Assembly (NCBI GenBank): GCA_016709305.1
Contig: JADJNA010000049.1
Coordinates: 1-39,026 of the forward strand
Direction of reading: 5' to 3'
DNA from: Candidatus Villigracilis saccharophilus
Lineage (GTDB): Bacteria > Chloroflexota > Anaerolineae > Anaerolineales > Villigracilaceae
Length of the DNA: 39,026 bases
A model generated the notes under the pieces. That model made no database searches. It saw only the letters and a program-made list of their open reading frames with translations, and was not told where the DNA came from. Below, in pieces: positions 26,141-34,664 of the stretch. Numbering within the stretch: position 1 is the first letter of the stretch; the number at the start of each line of letters is the position of its first letter. The translations under genes were made by a program, and so were the position numbers.

Positions 26141-26956
26141 CTACTCTTCTTCCTTGTCTAATTGTTTAGTGATCATCAATAAAACCACCGATACAAAAAT
26201 CAACAGAACGGATAATGCCAGCGCCACGCCTAGATTGCGCTCGAAGCCAATGTAAATAGCTACGGGCATGGTTTGTGTAACACCCTCCAAGTTTCCCGCA
26301 AACAGGATCGTTGCACCGAATTCGCCAAGCGCGCGTGTCCATGTCAGAATGGCGCCGCTGGCAAGCGCGCGGATGGCGATAGGGATCATAACTTCATGGA
26401 AAAGCTGCCATTGATTTGCGCCCTCCACATAGGCAGCTTCTTCAAGTTGTTTGTCGATGTGTGCAAATCCAATTCGCGCCGAGCGGACGTGTAAAGGAGC
26501 GGCGACAAACATCTGTGCCATGATTACTGCGGCTGTTGTGAACGGAATGCTGATTCCGATTTCGTTTAAGTATGCGCCAATCAATCCCCTGCGTCCAAAT
26601 GCAGCTAACAACGCCAGCCCTGCCACAGAAGGCGGTAGGACAATGGGCAGGTCAAGAATCAACTCCAGCCATGCCTTGCGTTTGAATTTCCCTCGCGCTA
26701 ATAGGTAAGCCATAGGCGTTCCAAATATCACTGCCAGGATAGTGGTAATGGAACTCGTGACCAGACTCAGTTTAAGTGCTTGAAACGCCTGTCTTGAAAG
26801 TGTGTTCGCAAAGAAATCAGGACCGATGGAGCGATAAATCAATGCGATCAAAGGCACTGCGAAAAAAGCCAGAAGAATCAAACTTGGAAGCAGGAGTATC
26901 CACTTGGAATATCCTTCTCCTAAGACATGGCGGGATAATTCTCGAAATTTGGTCAT
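26141..26956 (-). CDS. modB: molybdate ABC transporter permease
   Basis: A 271-residue inner-membrane permease of the ModB/CysT type. The ATG at 26956 (MTKFRELSRHV) is preferred because longer versions would lie inside modA; it follows the modA stop by 7 bases. Several hydrophobic helices are visible. The cytoplasmic coupling loop is QLEEAAYVEGANQWQLFHEVMIPIA, and DLPIVLPPSVAGLALLAAFGRRG is characteristic of ModB. The end is acidic (DKEEE). The ATPase gene modC would be expected next, but the following gene is the convergent GGDEF gene, so the ATPase must come from elsewhere. Tungstate or sulfate cannot be excluded as substrate. Confidence 0.88.
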   Translation of the reverse strand: MTKFRELSRHVLGEGYSKWILLLPSLILLAFFAVPLIALIYRSIGPDFFANTLSRQAFQALKLSLVTSSITTILAVIFGTPMAYLLARGKFKRKAWLELILDLPIVLPPSVAGLALLAAFGRRGLIGAYLNEIGISIPFTTAAVIMAQMFVAAPLHVRSARIGFAHIDKQLEEAAYVEGANQWQLFHEVMIPIAIRALASGAILTWTRALGEFGATILFAGNLEGVTQTMPVAIYIGFERNLGVALALSVLLIFVSVVLLMITKQLDKEEE

Positions 26957-26963
26957 GTGGCAA

Positions 26964-27758
26964 TCAGAATTTTTTGGCGGGAGCAAATCCCCATTTTGCC
27001 AGGACGGCTTGTCCTTCAGCAGAGAGAATAAACTCAATGAATTGGGCGGCAAGCTCGGCGTTTTTAGACTTGACAAGCGGCGCAATGGGATATTTTGCAG
27101 CGATATTCAAGTTGGCTGGAATCCCAATGGAGTTCAAGTTTGATCCGGCAATCGAATCGGAAACATAGACGATGCCCGCATCCGCTTCGCCAAGCTGGAC
27201 TTTGGTAACTACCTGTTTGACATTTTCTTCATTGGAAACGATGTTTGCCAAAACCATATCCTTGAAGCCATGCCCAAATGAAGTATCCATGAGATCCAGA
27301 GCCTGCCGGGTATATTTCCCGACAGGAACTTCTTCGGATGCAAATACCAATTTGATTCCAGGTTTGGCGAGGTCTTCCAGGCTTCCAAGCATTGCAGGAT
27401 TGTCTGCCGGCAGGATAACAATCAGTTCATTTGTCAGGAAGACTTGCGCCGCTTCAGCCGCGACAAAGTTGCCGGTCACAAGCGCATCCATTTCCCTGCC
27501 ACTGGCAGATGCAAATACATCCACGGGTGCGCCTTCTTCGATTTGAGTCTGCAAGGCTTGGGAGCCCGCAAAGTTAAACGTGGTGGTGACGCCGGGGTTG
27601 AACGACTCAAATGCAGTGCCAATTTCGGTAAAGGCGTCAGTCAATGAGGCGGCGGCGAAGATTGTTAGTGTGCGCGATTGGGGTTTGGGTGTGGCAAAGG
27701 TATGGCAGGCTGTCAAAAACAAGCAGAAGAAAAGAATCAGGGCAGGTGGGAGTTTCAT
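26964..27758 (-). CDS. modA: molybdate-binding lipoprotein
   Basis: A 264-residue ModA-type binding protein. A short signal sequence ends in a lipobox FLTAC (Cys about 18). The mature protein opens with LTIFAAASLTDAFTEIGTAFE, the classic ModA start with oxyanion-binding Ser. FAGSQALQTQIEEGAPVDVFASAS supplies the second ligand region. KVQLGEADAGIVYVSDSIA matches the C-lobe signature. It precedes modB on the same transcript. Lipidation rather than free periplasmic location suits a Gram-positive-like or monoderm envelope, as in Chloroflexota. Confidence 0.92.
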   Translation of the reverse strand: MKLPPALILFFCLFLTACHTFATPKPQSRTLTIFAAASLTDAFTEIGTAFESFNPGVTTTFNFAGSQALQTQIEEGAPVDVFASASGREMDALVTGNFVAAEAAQVFLTNELIVILPADNPAMLGSLEDLAKPGIKLVFASEEVPVGKYTRQALDLMDTSFGHGFKDMVLANIVSNEENVKQVVTKVQLGEADAGIVYVSDSIAGSNLNSIGIPANLNIAAKYPIAPLVKSKNAELAAQFIEFILSAEGQAVLAKWGFAPAKKF

Positions 27759-27828
27759 GGGTATTCAGAAAAAAATGCCAATCGATCTCGGTTTTACCAT
27801 TAAATCAATGTTTTTACTTGCGATGATA

Positions 27829-28791
27829 TTACTCAGATACTGAAGAACATAATATCTGGAAAACACCGTCAATCCGATACTTCCCGCTAACGGCAGGAAC
27901 AAGAACACTATCGAATTTGCGCAGTACCACGTCACTGCCCAAAGAGGAAACGCGAGCCTCGCCTTGGGTCACTGTCAGAGCATGGAAACTTAGCCCCTTT
28001 GTATCCCGTTCTTGAGTCCCCGAAAGTTTTTCAAGATGGAAATACGGACACTTAACAAGACTTGTTGCCGGGCCGCCTGTTTTCTGATGATGGAAAATTA
28101 TTCCCTGTGAAAGGGGGTCTGTCACGGCGGTGGATTTTTCAATATGTAAAACCCTGCCGTTGTTTTGGGGGCGGTTCCAATCAAATATGCGATATGTTAA
28201 ATCAGAGGTTTGCTGGACTTCATAGATCAATAATCCCGGCCCCAGCGCGTGGATGGTTCCCGCGGGTACAAAGATCGTATCATCATTTTGTACCTTGTGA
28301 TATTCCACCAGATCGAGGATTGTTTCATTGCCGATCGCCGCGTGCAGGGTTTCGATGGAAGTACCAGCCTTAATCCCGGCTATTAAATGTGCGTCTGGCT
28401 CGGCATTCAGAATGTGCCAGGCTTCTGTCTTGCCAATAAAATTGAGACCTTCTAATTGTAAGGCTTGCTCATTATTAGGGTGTACCTGCAAAGAAAGCCA
28501 GCTTGCACAGTCCAGTAGTTTGATTAGCAAAGGAAAGCGTTTATTTCCCTTTGAAACGGTGAGTTCGCCAAGAATTTCATTTTGGTATTCTGTAACTATT
28601 TCAGCCAGTGTACGCCCGGTGAACTCCGCATTCGTTACTGGATTTCCTTCATAAAGGGACCAGATCTCGGAGATCGGCTTGCCGTCCCGTGCCACATTTG
28701 GACCAACAAGAGAAAGCAAACTTTGTCCCCCCCAAACATAATTCCGAATGGCGGGTGAAAAGGTAAGCAGGGACGATATGGGTTTAGGCAA
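27829..28791 (-). CDS. manA: mannose-6-phosphate isomerase, class I (cupin)
   Basis: A 320-residue zinc enzyme interconverting mannose 6-phosphate and fructose 6-phosphate. Zinc and active-site motifs are visible: LSLQVHPNNEQA (about 101), GKTEAWHIL (about 119), and VPAGTIHALGPGLLIYEVQQTSDLTYRIFDW (about 177-207). It is of the short type 1 form found in bacilli and Chloroflexota. It lies about 70 bases upstream of modA on the same strand and downstream of an aldo/keto reductase gene; nothing suggests functional linkage to molybdate. It may feed mannose into glycolysis or supply GDP-mannose. Confidence 0.92.
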   Translation of the reverse strand: MPKPISSLLTFSPAIRNYVWGGQSLLSLVGPNVARDGKPISEIWSLYEGNPVTNAEFTGRTLAEIVTEYQNEILGELTVSKGNKRFPLLIKLLDCASWLSLQVHPNNEQALQLEGLNFIGKTEAWHILNAEPDAHLIAGIKAGTSIETLHAAIGNETILDLVEYHKVQNDDTIFVPAGTIHALGPGLLIYEVQQTSDLTYRIFDWNRPQNNGRVLHIEKSTAVTDPLSQGIIFHHQKTGGPATSLVKCPYFHLEKLSGTQERDTKGLSFHALTVTQGEARVSSLGSDVVLRKFDSVLVPAVSGKYRIDGVFQILCSSVSE

Positions 28792-28850
28792 TGTGATATT
28801 CCTTTGAATTTAAGGCAATTTGTCGTTTATGCGAAAAACCATCTTTATGG

Positions 28851-29708
28851 TTATTTGAACAACGGTTCCATTTTTAGCCGCTCGCCAAGCTCTAGCATTT
28901 GCCCTTCGGTGGGTCGGGACTCAAAACGATGCGCGGAGGCAAGAATGCTTGGTAAAAGATTGATATCTCCTGCAGTGTTCAGGAATACCTGCGGGTTGCC
29001 AAAAATCCAGTGCATGGCCAGATCTATGTCTGCCTGATCTTCAAGTGGACGGTACCAGGTGGTGTGGTTCTGCTGTACATCGTTCCAGGGTGAGCGTGTA
29101 ATCCCTTTGATCGTTTGCACGGCAATATTGCGGTTTTTACATATCGCCAATACTTTGTTAAAGTTTTCAGCGTAACGCTGATTCTGCATCATCATGAAGC
29201 TATATGGGAGGAGGACGGCATCGAAGTCGAATTGGGCAAGCGAGCGTAAATGAAATTCTGGGACAGGTACCCCATGCCCTGTGACACCGATAAAACGGGC
29301 AAGGCCTTCATCGCGCGCCTGGGTGACTGCTTCGATCACGCCGTCAGGACCAAAGGCTGTGGACCAGTCGGGTTCTTCGTGCAGTGCGTGGATTTGGATC
29401 ATGTCCACTTGATCAACGTGCAGCAGGTCGAGTGAGCGGCGAATTTGATCATAGGCAGTTTGTTTCGTGCGCTGGTCTGTTTTGGTGGCGAGGAAAAACT
29501 GTTTTCCGTGCCGGCGAATCCAATCTCCCAATACCTGTTCGGCTAGACCGTAGCTGGCGGCAGTATCAACATGATTAATCCCGTTCTGCAGGATTAGATC
29601 CATGGTGGCATCGACTTCTTTTTGTGGAGTTTCCCAAAACGCCGCAGCGCCGAAGATCGCGCGGGTGCTTTGGTGCCCAGTGCGGCCAAATGTCAAGGTA
29701 GGTATCAT
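28851..29708 (-). CDS. aldo/keto reductase
   Basis: A 285-residue NAD(P)H-dependent oxidoreductase. The start at 29708 (MIPTLTFGRTGH) follows GGAG; the longer reading to 29795 adds an atypical hydrophobic leader. The catalytic tetrad is visible as Asp and Tyr in NHVDTAASYG, Lys in LATKTDQR, and His in MIQIHALHEE. The middle FIGVTGHG and C-terminal FGNPQVFLNTAGDINLLPSIL match the family's cofactor region. The substrate is unknown; this subgroup often acts on sugars or small aldehydes. It diverges from the MFS transporter gene. Confidence 0.88.
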   Translation of the reverse strand: MIPTLTFGRTGHQSTRAIFGAAAFWETPQKEVDATMDLILQNGINHVDTAASYGLAEQVLGDWIRRHGKQFFLATKTDQRTKQTAYDQIRRSLDLLHVDQVDMIQIHALHEEPDWSTAFGPDGVIEAVTQARDEGLARFIGVTGHGVPVPEFHLRSLAQFDFDAVLLPYSFMMMQNQRYAENFNKVLAICKNRNIAVQTIKGITRSPWNDVQQNHTTWYRPLEDQADIDLAMHWIFGNPQVFLNTAGDINLLPSILASAHRFESRPTEGQMLELGERLKMEPLFK

Positions 29709-29902
29709 AAAAGCTCCATTAGCATGTTCAATTTTTATAATTATTATTCCTTCAACTATCAAATAGAGAAGGCCGTTCGGATTGGGCAGCCTCAATTTGA
29801 GATTCGCTTAATTAGAATGATCAGACGTGGCGCTGATTCTATCAGTTAGCATGGTAAGGTTGCTTTACGAATATTTCTTCCTTTTATTATAAAACCAACC
29901 GA

Positions 29903-31141
29903 ATGATATACTTGCAAAATCTCAAAATGAATTCAAAATTTAAAATAAATTTCAACGACCTGACCTTTGCGCGCCTGTATTACTTTGCGTTTATGGGCGG
30001 TTGGGGATTCATTCTGCCGTTCATGAATCTCTTTTATGTCAGCCTTGGGCTCAATGGAAAACAGATCGGTTTTATCTCATCCACTAGCGCCATTGTGGGT
30101 ATGGTGGTCTCGCCTTTGTGGGTAAGTGAGGTCAAGAGACGCCCTCAAGCCCGCCGCATTTTGCAGGTCGCATTGATCCTTGGTGCAATTGGATATTACA
30201 TCCTCGGCCTGCAAAATTATTTTCCATTTATTCTTCTGGTTGTGTTTCTACATTCACTTGCGGCTTCAGGGATCGCACCCCTGGCTGATTCAATGGCTGT
30301 GACAGTTGCACAGGAATCAGGCAATGGATACGGAAGCGTGCGCGCCTGGGGTTCACTGGGCTGGATCGTCTGCCTTCTTTCATCGGGAAAACTGGTCGCG
30401 CAATTTGGGTTTATCGCTGGCTTTAGCGGAATTTGCCTGATGTGGTTGATCGCGGCAGGCTTGATTTTTTTTATCAAACCACGCTACTTCAGTTCGCCGC
30501 AAATATCCGATCAACCGAAGCCGAATGTGCTCGCAGCCCTTCAATTTATTTGGCAGGATAAAGTTTTGCTTGGATTTGCCTTGGCGCTTGTTGCCATTGG
30601 GTTTCTTAACAATGGCGTTTTACAGTTTGAAAATGTTTTCCTGGCTGAACTTGGCGCATCCAAGCAGATTATTTCGGTGGCGGGTGTTCTAAGTGCCGTG
30701 GTTGAGCTTCCCTTTATGATCTACTCGGACAGGATCATGCGTCGGGTGGGTCCGCACCGATTGCTGCTGCTTGCTGTGGGTATAACCTTGTTTCAGCGTC
30801 TTGCAGTGTTGATCCTGCCGTTTATTTCCACGATCATGGTGATCCGCTTTGTTGGCGGCGTCGCGTTTAGCTTTTATACGATTTCATTTATCGGGTTGAT
30901 CAGCAGCCGTACAGGATCCAGAGAGACTGGCACCATATTGGCGTTGTTCAGCGTCACCATTGCGGGGTTGGTCAATATTATTGCTGCTCCCGTCTCAGGA
31001 GCCATCTTTGACTTGATCGGCGCACGCTGGTTATATGCGCTCTCTGCCTCAGGTTATCTGATCGGGGTCTTATGTTTATGGTGGACAAGACCAACAGTCC
31101 CTTTGGAAGAACGTGCTCAACTTATAGACACGATCAGGTGA
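29903..31141 (+). CDS. MFS transporter (MFS_1_like / PPP-type, sugar-proton symporter-like)
   Basis: A twelve-helix inner-membrane transporter of 412 residues. The first helix holds ARLYYFAFMGGWGFILPFMNLFYVSLG, and the motif around SPLWVSEVKRR matches the helix 2-3 loop of the family. GSVRAWGSLGWIV is typical of the LacY/3-phenylpropionate/nucleoside symporter branch. A start at 29927 (MNSKFK) is also possible; neither start has a clear ribosome site. Its 3' end overlaps by 25 bases the convergent gene at 31117. With beta-glucoside enzymes next door it is a candidate disaccharide importer, an inference. Confidence 0.85.
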   Translation: MIYLQNLKMNSKFKINFNDLTFARLYYFAFMGGWGFILPFMNLFYVSLGLNGKQIGFISSTSAIVGMVVSPLWVSEVKRRPQARRILQVALILGAIGYYILGLQNYFPFILLVVFLHSLAASGIAPLADSMAVTVAQESGNGYGSVRAWGSLGWIVCLLSSGKLVAQFGFIAGFSGICLMWLIAAGLIFFIKPRYFSSPQISDQPKPNVLAALQFIWQDKVLLGFALALVAIGFLNNGVLQFENVFLAELGASKQIISVAGVLSAVVELPFMIYSDRIMRRVGPHRLLLLAVGITLFQRLAVLILPFISTIMVIRFVGGVAFSFYTISFIGLISSRTGSRETGTILALFSVTIAGLVNIIAAPVSGAIFDLIGARWLYALSASGYLIGVLCLWWTRPTVPLEERAQLIDTIR

Positions 31142-31863
31142 TGTATAACTCCATCGCGCTGAAAAATATGTCCGCTGTTGACAGAATCCAATACATGACC
31201 TTTGACCTGTTGAATGCTTCCATTGGTGAAATGTACCGTGATGCGATCCTCTTTGGAAGACCGAAGGATCACAGGAATTTGACAGATCGAGTAAGCGAGG
31301 GAGCCTGCCTCTAGATCAATTTGCTGCGGCTGCCCATCAATATCAAAATAGTTAAATACTGTGGGAGCGGCAAGAAATTCATTTCTGTCTAACATCAGAA
31401 AATCAAACACTAGATTGCCGTTTTCGATGAAATAACCTAGTTCCGCTTGACGGGTCAGTATCTCTTCTTTTACCAGGCCTGTCATGCCGGGCTGCTTTGC
31501 TCCCTGACATTTGGGCGTATGTGAATAAGGATCAGTGGGGAAGGCGCCGTAATTTTCAGCACTCTTATTAAAACTTAATCCCTTGCGAATGTCGGCATAC
31601 TTCTCCATTAACGCGCCGATGGTTGATTCGCTTCGCGTGCGAATGATCGTTTCCTGTACTGCCAGCAGTAATTTGGAAACCATGTGCCAGTAAATACTTC
31701 CCAGACCTTCATAAGCGAAAAAAGTTCCAGATCGCCCGGTGAACTCCGTATGCTGGAAAATATCCTCGAACAAACTCTCAATCTTTACCGCATCAGTCTT
31801 TACCAGTTCGGCATATTGCGGTTGCTCTTTTAGCGCATCCAATAAGCGGGTTACATCTTTCAA
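31117..31863 (-). CDS. 1151-residue GH94-like protein, C-terminal part after frameshift
   Basis: This frame continues the protein encoded at 31860-34571. The correct reading upstream is ALFVKDEEDNYHFSSHIRNL, leading into KDVTRLLDALKEQPQY; restoring one base near 31917-31923 joins both. It has AYEGLGSIYWHMVSKLLLAVQE (helical, like the last barrel helices of six-hairpin glycosidases), NYGAFPTDPYSHTPKCQGAKQPGMTG, and a C-terminal beta domain. The conserved-looking HTPKCQGAKQPGMTG may be the phosphate or substrate loop, but this is speculation. It overlaps the end of the MFS gene. Confidence 0.7.
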   Translation of the reverse strand: MKDVTRLLDALKEQPQYAELVKTDAVKIESLFEDIFQHTEFTGRSGTFFAYEGLGSIYWHMVSKLLLAVQETIIRTRSESTIGALMEKYADIRKGLSFNKSAENYGAFPTDPYSHTPKCQGAKQPGMTGLVKEEILTRQAELGYFIENGNLVFDFLMLDRNEFLAAPTVFNYFDIDGQPQQIDLEAGSLAYSICQIPVILRSSKEDRITVHFTNGSIQQVKGHVLDSVNSGHIFQRDGVIHHLIVSIS

Positions 31864-34571
31864 ATTGCGGATATGACTGCTGAAGTGGTAATTATCTTCT
31901 TCATCCTTGACGAAGAGGGCTTTATCTCAGCCTCTACAAGTTTTGAGACCAGTGCCAGATCACTCACCTGATCTGATGTCATGCGGTTCTTTTCGAGGAA
32001 ACCCGGCAGTTGCCGATCAGGATAGAGAATATAGCTGTGTTGATCTGCGCGGTAAAGCGGACTGTGTCTCAAACTTTCCAAAAGCGCCAATGACTCTTCG
32101 CCAGAAAGCAATCCTGATGAAAGGATGGCGGCCTGACCTTCGAGCATTTCATACAAATGTTTGACCGATGCCGACTTGTCATTGAACCGCAGGGTGTTGT
32201 AGGTATGATATAGATTGTCGCTGCGCTTATTGGCACGCAATGAGTGTTCGATATATTGCTGCGCCAAGTCGAGAAACGCGATCATATCGGCGATCGATGC
32301 TTGGGTATCCATTCCTGAGAATCCCTGCGAATAATAATTCCAGCGATAGTTGTTGCCAGCCTGACCGAGCGCATCTATCATGGCGCGCCGCTGTTCATCG
32401 CTGAAAGAGGTGTTTAGCGTGTTCTTGAATTCCATTAATATTTGGAATATCTGCGAGTAGAGTCCATAAACTTCTGTACTAATTTGAATCGTGTTGAGGG
32501 CGCTCTGATCCAACATTGTTTTGCAGAAATCAATGCTGCGCCGCAAGTAACATAGCGTTACAACGGACAGACCCTTACCAACCAGGGCGTTGTTGGCGTC
32601 ATTCCACTCTGGGCGCTGAGTATTCATCCAGATGCCGCCTTCCGGGACAAAGTTCACCAATTTTGCGAGCAGTAGAGTCAAAAGTTTTTCTGCAAGCGTG
32701 GCGTGAGCGATCTGCCCGTTTTGGGCATACAACAATTTGCCATCCGTCCCTCGTTCTTTTACCCGAAGTTCAATTTCATTTTCCAAATCCCAATTGAATT
32801 CAATCGTATTGAATGGATCTTTTAACAGATCAGCATAAGGCTTAATCCGATAGGGAACATTGGCAAAGCTGAAGATCGGTTTGGAAAGAAATTCCTGCAG
32901 TTTGTCGGGATGTACCTTCGCGCTGATCTCCATTAATTTTTGAAGATAGATGATCTGATGATCGCCCCAATAACCAATATTGGCCCAGGGATTATCTGGT
33001 TCTGGAATTTCCCAATCAATTCCCTGGCGGGTAATTCGATATGGATTGTATCCATCCGCGGTTGCGGCATTCAGGAATGTGCAGATCATACTTTCGATAT
33101 ATTCTGGATATGAATAAGCAAGCGCCTCCCAATTTTGAAAGATGTCCCGCCAGTTGCCTTCGTAACTTAATTGCGGTGAGCCATCTTGTTTTTTGATGTC
33201 GATCGCGAATCGATTCCACGGGCGGCTTGGGTCGCCATGCCGACGGCTGAACGACAGCGGCAGGTACGCATAGCTCAAGCGGATTAAATCATTCGAGCCG
33301 CTTGCTTCTGCCCGCATATGCAAGTCAAGGATATTAATTTCTGAGGGCAATTCAGAAAAGAAAGTTGCATTCTCATCGAGAACTATGCGGTTACGGACAG
33401 ACACGAATTCAATAAAATCTTCTGTGTGTACCTGATACTGGTCAGCGAATATACCGCCGCGCATAACATTGAACATGACGTTGGCAAAATGGTGGGCTGT
33501 GCAAAGTTGATCGCTGGAAACTTGCAATCCATCCGCGCTGGCGACAATCTTCTCAAGGTTTAAATTATTTAATGCGATATCGCATTCGAGATCCTCTACC
33601 AGACTGGAGCGACTTCCTTTTAGTTTTTTTGCAAGGCTGACAATTGCCGCGTCATCCTTGCTGACATCTGCCACCAGATGCCAGACATGTTCTGCCCCTG
33701 AAGCGAGTTCAAGAACGGCGTGCGCAAAATACGCGCCGCGTTGCCCGCGCACTTCGGTTTCCATTGTCACGCCAAGTCCAGCACGGAAGTTGTCAAGCTG
33801 CGCGGATGAGAGTAGATAATCCGCTTGATCGAGTCCAAGCTGCACGACCGTTGTCGCCAGCAGCGACTCGCTGGGTTCAGCAAGATCTGTCAACGTGGAA
33901 TTTAAAGCAAAGATGGCAAGACCAGTTTCAGGGTTAAGTTCGCTGCGCTTGTAGGCATCCAAAAGTGGACTGAACGTATTTTGAGTCGTTGAGGTGATAT
34001 TGGCGGGCAGAATATTTTGCAATCCATCAACCAGCTCGATCTGACAGGATGAGTCCCCAAAGTTTTGCAGCCAGGATGACTTGACGAAGCCATAAGTGTC
34101 ACTGGTTCGCCATGCGTAGCGATAGGTTATTCCCAGGCTGTGATTGACCTCTTCAAAAATGATGCTGGTGCCAATTACATTCTTATAAAGATTTCGTTCA
34201 ATTTGATAAACACCTTGATAGCGTACCGAAAATGGTTCCCATAGACTTGTATGTGTATCACGCGTGACCAACAATATGGATTTGTTGCCCGTGTTTTCGC
34301 TGTTCTCAGTCAGCTTGTCATCGGTGTAGTAGGGGAACAGGGATTGCTCGGCGCTGACCCTCCCAGCCGAGAGTCCACCAGTGGATGAGATAAAGAGCCA
34401 GTGATTCGAACTGCTGACGATGCTCATAAAGAACGGCGGCATGGCGTCATAATTTTTTATTTTATAAAACGTGCCGCCCGGCATGGAGAGGTATTCGCCT
34501 TTGATTTCCCGCTCTGACTGTTTTTGGAGAGTATCTCCGATGAAAAGCGGTGATAAGTTCTGGTTCCTCAT
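31860..34571 (-). CDS. large GH94-like protein of unknown activity, N-terminal and middle parts
   Basis: The ATG at 34571 follows AGGAG. The frame runs 903 codons and then shifts; the repaired protein has 1151 residues. Visible parts: an N-terminal beta domain with STGGLSAGRVSAEQSLFPYYTDDKL (about 63-87); a region of helical hairpins with GNWRDIFQNWEALAYSYPEY, IGYWGDHQIIYLQKL and GGIWMNTQRPEWNDANNALVG (about 670). The last resembles RADWNDCLN, which carries the catalytic acid of GH94 phosphorylases. Size and order suit clan GH-Q phosphorylases (GH94, GH149, GH161), but I cannot match it to a named family. No signal peptide is seen, so it is likely cytosolic. Neighbours are GH1 and GH94 genes. 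Confidence 0.65.
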   Translation of the reverse strand: MRNQNLSPLFIGDTLQKQSEREIKGEYLSMPGGTFYKIKNYDAMPPFFMSIVSSSNHWLFISSTGGLSAGRVSAEQSLFPYYTDDKLTENSENTGNKSILLVTRDTHTSLWEPFSVRYQGVYQIERNLYKNVIGTSIIFEEVNHSLGITYRYAWRTSDTYGFVKSSWLQNFGDSSCQIELVDGLQNILPANITSTTQNTFSPLLDAYKRSELNPETGLAIFALNSTLTDLAEPSESLLATTVVQLGLDQADYLLSSAQLDNFRAGLGVTMETEVRGQRGAYFAHAVLELASGAEHVWHLVADVSKDDAAIVSLAKKLKGSRSSLVEDLECDIALNNLNLEKIVASADGLQVSSDQLCTAHHFANVMFNVMRGGIFADQYQVHTEDFIEFVSVRNRIVLDENATFFSELPSEINILDLHMRAEASGSNDLIRLSYAYLPLSFSRRHGDPSRPWNRFAIDIKKQDGSPQLSYEGNWRDIFQNWEALAYSYPEYIESMICTFLNAATADGYNPYRITRQGIDWEIPEPDNPWANIGYWGDHQIIYLQKLMEISAKVHPDKLQEFLSKPIFSFANVPYRIKPYADLLKDPFNTIEFNWDLENEIELRVKERGTDGKLLYAQNGQIAHATLAEKLLTLLLAKLVNFVPEGGIWMNTQRPEWNDANNALVGKGLSVVTLCYLRRSIDFCKTMLDQSALNTIQISTEVYGLYSQIFQILMEFKNTLNTSFSDEQRRAMIDALGQAGNNYRWNYYSQGFSGMDTQASIADMIAFLDLAQQYIEHSLRANKRSDNLYHTYNTLRFNDKSASVKHLYEMLEGQAAILSSGLLSGEESLALLESLRHSPLYRADQHSYILYPDRQLPGFLEKNRMTSDQVSDLALVSKLVEAEIKPSSSRMKKIITTSAVISAI

Positions 34572-34607
34572 TCTTGCTCCTATGGAAATTAAATTTTTTC
34601 CAGACAG

Positions 34608-34654
34608 AAAAAATCCCCAGTTCTTACGAAGCTTATCTCCGAAAGAACTGAGGA
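34608..34654 (-). terminator. intrinsic terminator after the GH1 gene
   Basis: On the minus strand TCCTCAGTTCTT pairs with AAGAACTGGGGA (one mismatch), followed by six T. It separates the GH1 gene from the large GH94-like gene, which therefore needs its own promoter or read-through. Confidence 0.85.
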
Positions 34655-34664
34655 TTACTTATTT

